Source: Amorphophallus konjac (lineage: Eukaryota > Streptophyta > Magnoliopsida > Alismatales > Araceae). From it: DNA of 64,000 nucleotides. The stretch spans positions 127,262,886 through 127,326,885 of the forward strand of contig CM040126.1 in NCBI GenBank assembly GCA_022559845.1, in the 5' to 3' direction. Positions within the stretch are counted from its first letter, which is position 1, and the number at the start of each line of letters is the position of its first letter. Of the stretch, positions 47,444 to 58,434 are shown piece by piece. The notes below the pieces were generated by a model. That model had not been told where the DNA came from and ran no database searches. It saw only the letters and a list, made by a program, of their open reading frames with translations. The position numbers were made by a program, and so were the translations under genes.

Positions 47444-47457
47444 AAAAAGGGGGAGAT
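47444..47457 (+). other. Polypurine tract of the nested element
   Basis: AAAAAGGGGGAGAT directly before the 3' LTR. It is identical to the tract of the surrounding array family. Confidence 0.85.
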
Positions 47458-50224
47458 TGTTGTGCCCCTGTGTGGTTTTGATGATGGATGACACACCATG
47501 AGTCACACTGAGGTGTTGTGAGGTGTGCTTGGTTTTGATGATGGCTGACACACCATGAGTCACACTGAGGTGTTGTGAGGTGTGCTAATTAATATAGATG
47601 TCTGTTTGACTGCTTAAATATCTGATTGTTTGCTTGAATAGCTAATTCATGAATATGGCTAGATTGGGTTAACGTAGTGGCTAATTGTTCATGCAGTGCG
47701 TTGACGCTACAAGGACACTGCGTTGACGCAGTAGTTGCTAGTTTACTTGCTGCGTTGACGCAGTGGAACAGCTGGGTTGACGCCATGCTGCCTTGTCTAC
47801 CTTTTGTGTGAAAGTCTATACATTGTCTCTTTTACCTACGTTGCATTGAATGAGGTCTGTACAGTGTCTCATATTGGCGAAGTCTATATAGCCTCATCCT
47901 TACCTTCGTTCCAAGCCAAAGTCTACACATTGGTTTTCATTCGAAGTTTGTACACTCACCAGTGAACGACAAGTCCACACATTGGACTGTTCATATGAAG
48001 TCTGTACGTTGGAAGTGTCTTTCTTGCTTTGTGACCACACTTCGTGTCGGTTTCTGTTTTCATCTTCGAGTTGTTTTCAGCCCGTGTCGTCCTCGTTTTC
48101 GAGTCGTTTTGATTGGTCGTTCTTCGTGTTGTTTCTGTGTTTGTGTCTTCGTGTTATTTTTGTGTTCGAGTCTTCATGCTATTTCTGTATTTGTGTCTTC
48201 GTGTTGTTTTTATGTCTTCGTGTTATTTTTGTGTTCGAGTCTTAATGCTATTTCTGTATTTGTGTCTTCATGTTGTTTTTATGTCTTCGTGTTGCTTCTT
48301 TCTATCTTCGTCCAGGTTTCTTCTGATCGCGTGTTTTACTACCGTTTTCCTCCGTGTTATTTCCTTCTCACTTCGTGCTGTTCTCATCTGACTTCGTGTC
48401 GTTGTCTTTGTAGTGTTAGCCTTGTTACTGTGGTACCTCGTGTCGTTCTCTTTGTAGTGTTAGCTTTTGTTACGGTGGTACCTCGTGTCGTTCTCTCTTT
48501 ATCTCGTGCTGTAGTCATCTTATGCACCTCGTGTCGTTCTCTCTTTATCTCGTGTTGTAGTCATCTTATGTACCTCGTGTCATTCTCAGTATAGTGCACC
48601 TTTTGTTGTTCCTACACACCTCGTGCAGTTTTAGCTTGAGTGTCAACCGACTTATTTCAGGTATATATATATAGAGAGAGAGAACCCTGAGTATTAATGG
48701 TTTTAATCTCTTTGCAGGAGAGAAGAAGAAGGATTCTGGTTTCAGGATCAAATCCGAACCAGTTTGCTCTATTGTACTGTTCGTGGAGCCTATGCAGAGT
48801 GGGCACGTGAAACAAGGCTAGCATCTGGCACGTGATCCGAGATGCAGAGGAGCCTCCACGTGGACTGAAGCATTTGGGCGGGAATCATGGAGAGCACACA
48901 CCGCCCTAATCTGCTGCTGCTATATATATGTGTCTTCTTCTTTAGAAGAAGCGGGTGTGTGAGAGAAAAGAGAGTGACTGAAGTAGAAACAGCCAGAGCT
49001 AAGAGAAGAAGAGCAGAAGAGAAAGAAGAGATAGAGAAAGCTGAGAACCAGATCGAGAGAGCAGAAGATGAAAAAGAGAAGTAGGAGAAGGTAGAAGCAG
49101 TGAGAAGTAGAAGAAGTAAGAAAGAAGAAGAAGAAGAAAAGAGAGTTCGTGTGAGTGACTGAAGTAGAAGCAGCCAGAGCTAAGAGAAGAAGAGCAGAAG
49201 AGAAAGAAGAGATAGAGAAAGCTGAGAACCAGATCGAGAGAGCAGAAGATGAAAAAGAGAAGTAGGAGAAGGTAGAAGCAGTTAGAAGTAGAAGAAGTAA
49301 GAAAGAAGAAAAGAGAGTTCGTGCTGGGAGAAAGAGAGAAGTAGTAGAAGAAGTTTCTACTGGACCGTGGATCAAATCCAGGCCAGCCAGCTCCTGTGAG
49401 AGCCACATTTGATTTTATCTTTTCAGCTTTCTGTTGTTGGGTTTTGTTTTTCCTTTGAACTATTCACTTGCTGTTCTTCCGATCCTCTAGTGTAATATCG
49501 GGTTCCCTCCGGTGTGGAGGAAGAGAGACTTGCGTCTCTGGTTGCCTTTGACTGGGTGTCATTGGTTGTTTCCCTCCGGTTGAGAGGAAGAGAGGTCCGA
49601 GACCTCTAGTTTGCAAGTGACTTGGTGTCACTTGTGTTTCCCTCTGGGGTTCAGAGGAAGAGAGACTTGGGTCTCTAGGTTCCCCTCCGGTTTGGAGGAA
49701 GGGAGGTTTGGTCCTCCGGTTCTGGGCTTGTGGGTAGCAAGTCCAGGGGTTCCCTCCGGGTCTGGAGGAAGGGAGACCGTGTGTCTCTGGTTTCCAAGTG
49801 ACTGGGAGTCACTTGGGGTGTCCCTCCGGTTAGGAGGAAGAGGGGAGGTTGTTCCCCTGGTCAAGCTGTTTGGCAGCAGTTGTTGCAGACTGAGTCTGCT
49901 GTGCTAGTGTTACTAGTGGAAGCCTCACTCCGGTTTGGAGTGAGGGGTGGACGTAGGTCTGTTGACCGAACCACCTAAAAATCTTGGTGTCCCTTGTGGT
50001 TTGATCTTCTTATATGTTCACTTAATTGCTGCCCTTTAGATGCTTGCTTAGGATCGTTTGAGGGCTTCTTGAGTTGTTGTCTTGCTTTGATCCTTCTAAG
50101 TTTCCTCAGTTTATTTCTGCAATAGTTTTAATTACGCATAACTGAGCTTTAGAGTTTTTAATTAGGCTATATTTGTAGAGGGATACATTCACCCCCCTCT
50201 GTATCCGGGCCTTACATTCTAACA
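47458..50224 (+). repeat. 3' LTR of the nested element
   Basis: 2767 bases, ending TCTAACA before CCAAC. Its hairpin chain (49506-49945) keeps two CCTCC/GGAGG stems that are damaged in the 5' LTR (near 41834 and 41904) and has lost one that the 5' LTR keeps (near 41656). Stems are therefore decaying independently in the two copies. Confidence 0.93.
49506..49945 (+). repeat. Hairpin chain in the nested 3' LTR
   Basis: Collinear with 41589-42026. The AGAGGTC/GACCTCT stem is kept while its loop changed from TGA to CGA. Confidence 0.88.
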
Positions 50225-50229
50225 CCAAC

Positions 50230-52849
50230 AGTCCTATATGCATCAGATTTTCAATGATTGTGTGTGAAGTGCATGATTATGCAATACTCATATATGCACT
50301 CAGCTCAAAGTATAAACAAGAAAGCCCACAAAGCTCAATGCAAGAGTGAAACCAAACAAAAAAACATGTATGCATTAAACTATGACTTATCAGATCAACC
50401 CTAAATTTCATTTGAATAGATGTGAAGAATTTACCTGAATGGGGTTTTATCAACTCGGGTGCCTTGGTTTATTTCCCCCCCTTTTTTTATTATTCTTCAG
50501 CTTCCAAGGCACACCTGCAAGTTAGCACACTATGTTGCATGGGCAGGTACCCAAACTGTCTTGGGCCCTGCATGGTTAATAGTGACACCTTTGGCAAGTG
50601 TTCTAAACAACCTCTTAGCATGTAGGTCATCAGATCTCATCAGATGGTAATTATTCATTGAATGACCTAATATACCACAATGATAGTAAGAGGCAGCAGA
50701 TTTCAGATTTGATTTATGCACATTCTGATTAGTATGAGTTCTATGTGCATATGCATGAAATTTTCTGTTAACAAAATTAAGATTCTGTTTACCAACATAA
50801 GCCAGCCAACAGTCAGCAGCTCTATGGCCTGGCTTCCCACATTCAAAACATGTAAGTGTTTTCTTTTCAAACAAAAATTCATTTCTATCAGAAATATTTC
50901 TATTGACAGGGAATTTACCTGATTTATTGTTAAACTTCCTTCCCTGAGCATGCCAACATTGGGCTGCAATGTGGCCCATCTTGCCACAGTGAAAGTATGA
51001 ACTAGAATTTCTTCCACCAGCCCTCAGCCAGCATTCAATGGCCGTGTGGCCTGTCTTTTCACACTCAAAGCATGTAATGAGCTTATCTTTAAAAACAAAT
51101 TTGTTCTTATTAGGACCATGTTGGCTTGTAAGAGATTCACCATGATATGAATGAGATGTTTTCTTATCATTTGCAAACCAGCATTATGCAATTGTGTGTC
51201 CTAATTTACCACGGTGAAAACATTCAATTTTCTTTTTCTGAAATGAAGGATTTCTATCATGAAGGTTCCTAGCAGTCATATCATCCTTCTCCATTAATTT
51301 ACATTCATGCATCAGATGACCAAATTTATGACAATAATAGCATGACATTTTCTTTTTAGATGCATGTGAATGTGTGTGTGAACTTTGATCAACATGCCCT
51401 AATGAACCCTTTTTATTTATTTTCTGTTTTCCAATCTTTTTCTGATTTTTGTTCTGTTCTTCAGTTTTCTGAACAATGGGCTGTTTATCTTTTGAAGTGG
51501 TGGCTACATTTGAAGCTTTTACAAAAATGTCATCAACTTACTCTGAAATTCTTTCTTGTTACCATTATTGTAGCCCAGCCCTTCCTTCCTAGTGTTGATT
51601 TTTACACCCAGTAGCTTGTCTAGGTTTTTCTGCCCACTTACGAATTTTGACAAAGTATTGTTCAGATCATTTATTTCAGATTGAAGGGAAGAGACCTGAT
51701 GTTCATAGTTGACTATATATTCTTCACAGACCAGAATTTGTTGATGCATCACATCATTCAAAGTTTTAAGGGTATCAATTTCTGATTTCAGTTTGAGCTC
51801 ATTTTTATTTTCATCAACATATTTTCCTTTTTCAAATGTCAACAATCTCTCTGACATGGTGGAGTTCAACTGTTTTAGTTTATCAATTTCCTCCTTTAGA
51901 CTAGTGTTCTCCTGCTCAAGTTTATCATCATCAAACAAAACATAAGTTAGGAAACTTGGATATTCTGATTTACAGTTTTCAAAGTTTTCCTGAAATTTTA
52001 AGTTCGCAACACTAACAGCCTTGAACTCTTCATTGATCAATTTGTTTTCATTCTCAAGACTGATTAGTTTTTGTTCAGATTCTTGACATTGGTTTCTGAG
52101 TTTAGTGTTTTCAGATTTAACATGATCAAGTTCTGATTGGATTCCATCTAGTTTCGACACTTATCTTCTGAGTATCTCATTTTCAGCTTTCAGAATTTTA
52201 GGATTTTCAAGATTTTCAGTTCCAGAAATAGGATCCCCTAGACTTGTTAATTTCTTTATCAGACTTTTAATCTTCTTCCTCAATTTTTCATGGGAGTTTA
52301 ACAGATTAGCATAGGCATCCTCCCAGTCATCTAAAGTGAAACTATCGAAAGGATTGATTATCTCTTCAGCATCTTCAAATTCATCTTGATCAGTGCTATG
52401 GTCGCTCTTATTAGCCATCATGCAGCTGTCCTCATTCATCCTCTGAGCTAGCTTCAACTGATTCAGAATGTCCTTTGCGGACCTGCAGTCATAAAAACAA
52501 GAGTGTAGAGCCTTGTCAGTAGCTTCTTTCATTAATCTCAAAACTTTCTGATTCTCTCCATTTCTTGATCTGTCACTTTTAGTCCATTTGAACTCTTCCT
52601 TTGGCAGTCTGTGAGGACCATGTGAAATCAACTTCCACATATCCGGATCCATCAATTCCACATAATTGTGTAGACTGCTAACCCATGAACTAAAGTTAGA
52701 ACCATTGTAAACCGGTGGAGAACCCATGGATTAAATCGGCAAGTAGATTTATGCAGCAGAGAGTAAATTCAGAAATGCACCAAGGGACAACAGGATCCTC
52801 TGCAGATCGTTGGATATGATCAATCAGAGAACCTGACTCTGATACCAAT
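50230..52849 (-). other. Right part of unit 3 internal region (gag side)
   Basis: Continues unit 3 after the nested element, up to the primer site (52836-52847) next to LTR 4. It carries many variants not in units 1 and 2, starting within about 55 bases of the insertion (GATTATGCAATAC against GATTATCCAATAC). Confidence 0.85.
50530..52727 (-). pseudogene. gag: gag of unit 3, heavily broken
   Basis: Same gag as units 1 and 2, starting at 52727. The TAG of those copies is CAG here (near 51422), so this copy keeps the ancestral codon. It has its own damage: a TAA near 52161, a one-base deletion near 51524 (ACAAAAATGTC against ACAAAAGATGTC), further stops between 51520 and 51020, and Cys-to-Tyr changes in two zinc knuckles (SYFHCGK near 50993 and SYYHCGI near 50685). 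It is clearly non-functional. Confidence 0.88.
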
Positions 52850-53084
52850 TGTTAGGGTGCAAGCCCTGGATACAGAGGGGGGTGAATGTATCCTGCTCGA
52901 AATATCGCCCAATTAAAATTAAACTCAGAAGCTAAACACAAATCCAGAATAAAAACTAATTCAATTGAACATATGAAGAGACACTTGGAGCGCTCCTAAT
53001 CAATCATCTAGCGGAAGCAAACACACAGAAAAACCACTGCTCAAGAGATTTTTAGGTGGTTCGGTCCAAAGACCTTCGTCCACC

Positions 53085-53488
53085 CCTCACTCCCAACCGG
53101 AGTGAGGCTTCCACTAGCACAGGCTAGAAAACTGCAGACTCGGTCTGCGAACAAGATGCTGCCACACAGCTTGACCAGGGGAACAACCTCCCCTCTTCCT
53201 CCCAACCGGAGGGACACCCCAAGTGACTCCCAGCCACTTGGAAACCAGAGACGCACAGTCTCTCTTCCTCCAGACCAGGAGGGAACCCACCAGTGACTCC
53301 CCGTCAGCAGCAAACCAGAGGTCGAAGACCTCTCTTCCTCCAGACCAGGAGGGACCCCTGGACTTGCAACCCACAAGCCCAGAACCGGAGACGAATCTCC
53401 CTTCCTCCAAACCAGGAGGGAACCTACAAGTAGCACCCAGCTACTTGCAACCGGAAATAGCAATCTCCCTTCTCCTGAACCAACAGGA
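53085..53488 (-). repeat. Hairpin chain in LTR 4
   Basis: GCAGAC/GTCTGC is intact here with loop TCG (LTR 1 has loop TCT). The GGAGAT/ATCTCC stem is damaged (GGAAAT). Confidence 0.82.
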
Positions 53489-54070
53489 GGGACCCCGACC
53501 TCTCTACAGAGTATCGGAAAGACAAGATATCAAATGAAAAAGAAAACAGAAAATAGAGTCACAGCGACTGAAAGCTGTAAATGAAATACAAGAAATGTGG
53601 CTCTCGTAGGAGCTGACTGGATTGGATCTGATCCAAAGTCCAGTAGGCAGATCTTCAACTGAAGCTTCTTTCTTCTTCTCACAAGCCCTCTCTCTTTCTC
53701 TTTTTCTTCTTCTTCTAGATCTCTCGATCTCTCTTCTGCTCTCTGGCTCACTCTTCTTCTTTCTTCTTCAGCTGCTCTCACTCTCTTTCTTTCTCTTTTT
53801 CTTCTTCTTCTCTGTTCTCTGTATCGTGGAGGCACTCACTGCTCTTCTGCTTTTCTCGATGGCTCACTGCTCATCGATCTCTCTTCTGCTCTCTAGAGGA
53901 AGCTCCATTTTTATACCAGCAGCAGGCAGCTAGGGCGTGAGCTCTCGATGATTCCTGCCCAGAAGGTTCGGTCCACGTGTCAGCATCTCAGCCTCTAGAT
54001 CACGTGCCAGTCTTAATAACCTCATCCATTAATCCTGTCAGATAATCAGTCGAAGATAATATTAGAAGGG

Positions 54071-55997
54071 TGTGCAGAGTTGCTGCTTAAAGAGCGTTGC
54101 AAGAACAGGCCATAGCAATGTATAGACTTAAGCGTTTCTGTGCATGACAGAACCAATGTACAGACTTACTTTCTGAACGATGCACAAAAGTAGTGTATGG
54201 ACTTAATAGCACATGCTATAGTATGCATATGGTGAAGTGTGTACATTGACGATGAATGCTCAGCCAAGCCAAACCTAGTGTGTAGACTCAGCCAAGCCAA
54301 ACGAATGTGTAGGCTCTGCGTATCAATGTACAGACTTGCTCATATGATGCATGAACACAAAAGCAGAATGTGCAGACTTGAAGGACTTTCAGCTCGTGCA
54401 AAGAATGGCGATGTATAGACTTAGACAAGCACACAATGGAACAATGTATAGACTTGGCCCAACAAACAATGTATGGACTTGCGTGAATTGAAGTCAATGT
54501 ACAGACTTGTCGAATGGCTCAGCAATGTATAGACTTGGCGAACCACGGTCCAATGTATAGACTTGAAGCCTTAAGAACGAGTGTTTAGACTTTGAAGCAA
54601 ACGCCAGGTAAACGATGTGTAGACTTGGGCAGAAAACGTAGGGAAAGGTATGAGTGTATAGACTTGGCCAAACGTAGGGAAAGGTGAGGAGTGTATAGAC
54701 TATGCTTCACTTCGAGCAGCCACAGTGATGTATAGACTTAGCCTTTGAGATGTGGCTGTACAGACTTGGAGAGTTGAAGCCAATATACAGACTTGATGAT
54801 ATCAAACCGATGTACAGACTTACAGATGCGAAGCCAATGTACAGACTTTACGATATGAAGACAATGTACAGACATGCTGTAGCTTCAGCTGACGACCCCA
54901 GTGTATAGACTTGCTGAGGGAGAGAGTGTACAGACTTGAAGCAAAGCAAGGCAATCGAGTGTGTAGACTTGATGGTTGAGAGACGATGGCCAGGACAAGG
55001 CACAAACGGATGTATAGACTTTGGACTTGAACGCCCAAGCAGGCTGTACAGACTTGAAGAGTAAGTCAGTGTATAGACTTCAAAAGCTTGAAGGCCCAAT
55101 GTACAGACTTTGAAAAGTCTGAACCAATGTACAGACTTGATTAAGACAAGGCAGTTGAGTGTATGGACTTTGGCAAGCAAACGGCTGTACAGACTTTGAC
55201 ACAACAGCGATGTACAGACTTCCAATGAAAGCTACCGCTGTACAGACTTACTCAATCAAACCGATGTATAGACTTTGAAGGATTTGAATGGGAGAATGTG
55301 TAGACTTTAAGAACCGAAGCTCACGTTGTACAGACTTTGTTACCCAAACGATCAATGTATGGACTTGAACTTCTGGAAGCGAATGAATAGACTTTGCCAC
55401 AGTCTAATGTATAGACTTCTGGTGTGAATGAAATGCTGTACATACTTGCTCAAACAGTCGATGTATGGACTTGGAATTCCAACAGAAGGATGTATGTACT
55501 TTGATAAGAGAATGGCTGTACAGACTTCAACATAGCTGCGATGTACAGACTTTGACAAAGCAGCGATGTACAGACTTTAAGTGAAAGTCCGATGTACAGA
55601 CTTTAGCTGAATACCACTGTATAGACTTCGAATATGAATGAACAGTCAATATATAGACTTCACTTGAGTGCATTGGCTGTACATACTTTGAGCAATGCAA
55701 AGGCAATCGGATGTATAGACTTGGAGAAAGGCAACTGAACACTGTACACACTTCCAACGTACAGACTTCATATGAACAGTCCAATGTGCATACTTCCCTT
55801 CGACTTGACGAACATTATGCAATGTATGGACTTTGATGAAGGGCCCAATGTATGGACTTCGCCTGAAATGCAGGAACCTGGGCGCTGTACAGACTTGAGT
55901 TTTCAACAGACCGATGTACACACTTGGAAGGCTTTGAAGGCAATGTACAGACTCTACCAATATGCAGACTTTGCCTAAAATGCAGTGTGTAGACTTG
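54071..55997 (-). repeat. Spaced TGTAYAGACTT array in LTR 4
   Basis: Collinear with LTR 1, about 60 copies with private variants. It is followed by paired GGGTCGACCC palindromes (56000-56030). Confidence 0.88.
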
Positions 55998-56269
55998 AGG
56001 GGTCGACCCATCTGGAAGGGGGGTCGACCCATTGAACAGACTGACATCAAGTATCCAGATAACAAGCAATCCAGATAACAATCAATTATGAAATGCATCA
56101 GCAATAATGAAATGCACCAAAGCACACACCACACAGCCATATTTAAATGCATCAATAATTCAGATAAGATTTTCAATGAAACATTCATATGCACCACAAA
56201 CAGAATTGTATGCATTCAGATGACTTATAGTGTTTGCTATCATCAAAATCACAGGGACACAACAGACCC

Positions 56270-57741
56270 TTCATGAGGCCCGAAGCTTTCACGGGCTAGC
56301 CACTTTCTATAGGAGATTCATCTGAGGATTTAGCACAATCACCGCTCCTATCACGGATTGCCTCAAGAAAGGCGGCTTTGTGTGGACTAGGGCAGCCTCC
56401 AAAGCATTCCTAGAGCTCAAGGAAAAGATGACCCAAGCCCCGATCCTTTGCCTACCTGACTTCTCGAAAGTCTTCGAAGTAACTTGTGATGCATCTGGGG
56501 TAGGGATTGGGGGCATTCTTAGCCAAGAGGGTCACCCGGTAGCCTATTTTAGTGAGAAACTTTGTGAGGCTAGGACTAGGTACTCCACATATGACAAAGA
56601 GCTTTATGCCGTGGTTCAATCCCTTCGGCATTGGAGGCACTATCTCCTACCCAAGGAGTTTGTGATCTTCTCGGACCATGAGGCTTTGAAGTACCTCAAC
56701 ACCCAACAAAAGCTCAATGCCCGCCATGCCCGATGGGTAGAATACATTCAAGCTTACACCTTTGTCCTCAAGTACAAGATGGGTAGTGAGAACCGCGTCG
56801 CCGATGCGCTAAGTAGGCGGGTAGCCTTACTCTCCACCATCCAGGTGGAAGTAACCGGGTTTGAGAGAATCAAAGGGGAATATCCAAATTGCCCCGACTT
56901 TGGGAAGCACTACAACACCCTTTCCACTCAGCCCCACAAGGAACATGAGGGGTTCATACTTCAAGAAGGGTATCTATTCACGGGAGCTAGGCTTTGCATA
57001 CCCCGGACTTCACTTCGGGACTTCTTAGTTTGGGAGTTACACAGTGGTGGCCTAGCTGGTCACTTTGGGGTCCAAAAGATCATAGAGCTAGTTGAGAGGC
57101 AATTCCATTGGCCTAGTCTCAAGAAGGATGTGGCCCACATTGTGGGACAATGTCGCATTTGTGCCTCAGCCAAACAAGTGAAGCAAAATACTGGGCTTTA
57201 CACACCCCTACCCATACCAGACCGACCTTGGGAGGATTTGAGCATGGACTTCATCCTTGGCCTACCTAAGACCTTGCGCAAACATAATTCCATCTTTGTA
57301 GTGGTTGACAGGTTCTCTAAAATGGTCCACTTTATCCCATGCTCCAAGACCTCCGATGCTTCTAGGGTCGCCCGATTATTCTTTGATGAGGTGATCCGAC
57401 TCCATGGATTACCTAAGACTATTGTGTCTGATCGGGATGTGAAATTCACCAGTTATTTTTGGAAGACTCTTTGGCACCTAATGGGAACCCTCCTCAAATT
57501 CTCCACTGCTTACCATCCTCAAACCGATGGCCAGACTAAGGTCGTCAACCGAAGCCTTGGGAACTTGCTCCGTTGCCTTGTAGGGGACCACCCTGGGAAT
57601 TGGGATCTCCTCTTATCTCAGGCCGAGTTTGCCTACAATGATTCTGTCAATAGGTCCATAGGCAAAAGTCCATTTGAGGTTGTACATGGTTATAGGCCTA
57701 GAAAGCCTTCCGATCTTATTCCCCTCCCCCCCACATGCTAG
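56270..57741 (+). pseudogene. Chromovirus RT connection, RNase H and integrase core, broken
   Basis: Resumes the chromovirus frame at LHEARSFHGLATFYRRF. A TGA at 56323-56325 (likely from CGA) interrupts it. RNase H is seen as VTCDASGVGIGGILSQEG, YSTYDKELYAVV and FSDHEALKYL. The integrase zinc finger is HSGGLAGHFG...C-X2-C in CRICASA. The integrase core has the first two catalytic aspartates in WEDLSMDFILGLP and IVSDRDVKFTSYFW. At the third position of the DDE triad the conserved Glu is Lys (AAG 57538-57540) within HPQTDGQTKVVNRSL. That loss alone should abolish integration. The frame is lost in the C run at 57721-57731. Confidence 0.93.
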
Positions 57742-58434
57742 AGTGTCAGTCTCAGGTGAGTCCTTTGCACAGCATATCAAAGAGTTGCATGATGACATCC
57801 GTAAGCATATAGGAAAGAGCAATGAGGCTTACAAAAGGCGGGCAGATGCTCATCGGCGCCACTGCGAGTTCCAAGTGGGAGATTAGGTGATGGTGAGGAC
57901 GGAGCGGCTCCTTCCATATCATTTGGGAGATTAGCAATGAGATCATAGCCATCCCATATCAAAAGGGCACGGGGTTCGGGACCCTTTCGAGTTCTGAGAT
58001 GACTTGGCAGTAATGCTTATGAGCTGGACCTACCTGAGGGTTTTGGGGTACACCCTACTTTCAATGTGGCGGACCTAGTACCCTACAAGGGCCCCGAGGT
58101 GGAACCTAGTGAGGAGCTTGAGCCTTTACCCCTTCTTGAGAGAGACACTCCCGGAGGGACTCCACTTTCTAGCTTGAGAGACCGACGAGAGCAGGTAGAG
58201 GGAATACTGGATGAGCAGAGTATCATTACTAGGCACAAGGTGTATCAGCGCTACCTGGTTAGGTGGAAGGACCGTCCCCCGATAGAGGATACGTGGGTGA
58301 GTCGGGAGGATCTACTGCGCTTGGACGCTGACATGCTGGAGCATTACGACAGCCAGGCGGACCCATACTCGACGGGGTCAAGTTCTCCCCATCCCGGGGG
58401 ATTTGATGAGGGCATCTCACGACACTCCCTCTAG
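57742..58434 (+). pseudogene. Integrase C-terminal region and chromodomain, broken
   Basis: After the frameshift the text continues as SFAQHIKELHDDIRKHIGKS and YKRRADAHRRHCEFQVGD, then TAG at 57885, then about 60 bases of foreign-looking sequence with a second TAG. The frame resumes at about 58010 (YELDLPEGFG, FNVADLVPYKG). A chromodomain follows at roughly 58195-58340: EGILDEQSIITRHKVYQRYL, VRWKDRPPIEDTWVSREDLL. Chromodomains on integrase are thought to steer insertion to certain chromatin. The stop at 58432-58434 lies inside the 3' LTR. Confidence 0.9.
58388..58403 (+). other. Polypurine tract region of the chromovirus
   Basis: CCCATCCCGGGGGATT precedes TGATGAGGG, the 3' LTR start. TGATG mirrors the CATCA at the LTR end, which sets the boundary at 58404. 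The tract is short and the exact primer is uncertain. Confidence 0.6.

Larger units (their letters stand above)
39526..50224 (+). mobile_element. Nested sister gag-only Sirevirus-like element
   Basis: 10.7 kb on the + strand, flanked by CCAAC (39521-39525 and 50225-50229). LTRs of 2780 and 2767 bases begin TGTTGTGCCCC and end TTACATTCTAACA. The primer site (42308), one large gag with in-frame stops, a 2.5 kb non-coding stretch with repeated GGGGGAG tracts and a final polypurine tract (47444-47457) follow the same plan as the array it sits in, but the sequence is clearly a different family. No pol is present. As the innermost insertion it is younger than the array copy it interrupts. Confidence 0.93.
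17559..56264 (-). mobile_element. Tandem array of a Sirevirus-like gag-only element (3 internals, 4 LTRs)
   Basis: Read on the - strand. LTR starts (TGTTGTGTCCC) and ends (CACCCTAACA) occur four times: 17559-20976, 25764-29162, 33949-37360 and 52850-56264. Three internal regions of 4787, 4786 and 4785 bases (the third after removing the nested insertion) lie between. Each internal has an initiator-Met primer site next to the right-hand LTR, one gag gene and a repeated polypurine motif by the left-hand LTR. There is no pol. The GACCC duplication is only at the outer ends. Gag form, primer site, long LTRs and multiplied polypurine tracts fit Sireviruses (Copia). Gag-only elements of this kind are called TR-GAG. 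Confidence 0.88.
52850..56264 (-). repeat. LTR 4 of the array (5' LTR of unit 3)
   Basis: 3415 bases, ending next to the right GACCC duplication (56265-56269). It holds a hairpin chain at 53085-53488, a TATA box at 53908-53915 and the motif array at 54071-55997. It keeps the longer AACACAAATCCAGAATAAAAAC stretch also seen in LTR 1. Confidence 0.92.

Noticed and set aside
17559..56264. The repeated 8.2 kb units as a pure assembly artefact
   Set aside because: Units differ by private substitutions, indels, stops and a nested insertion, and outer target duplications match. Artefact cannot be excluded without reads, so I keep it as a stated caveat.
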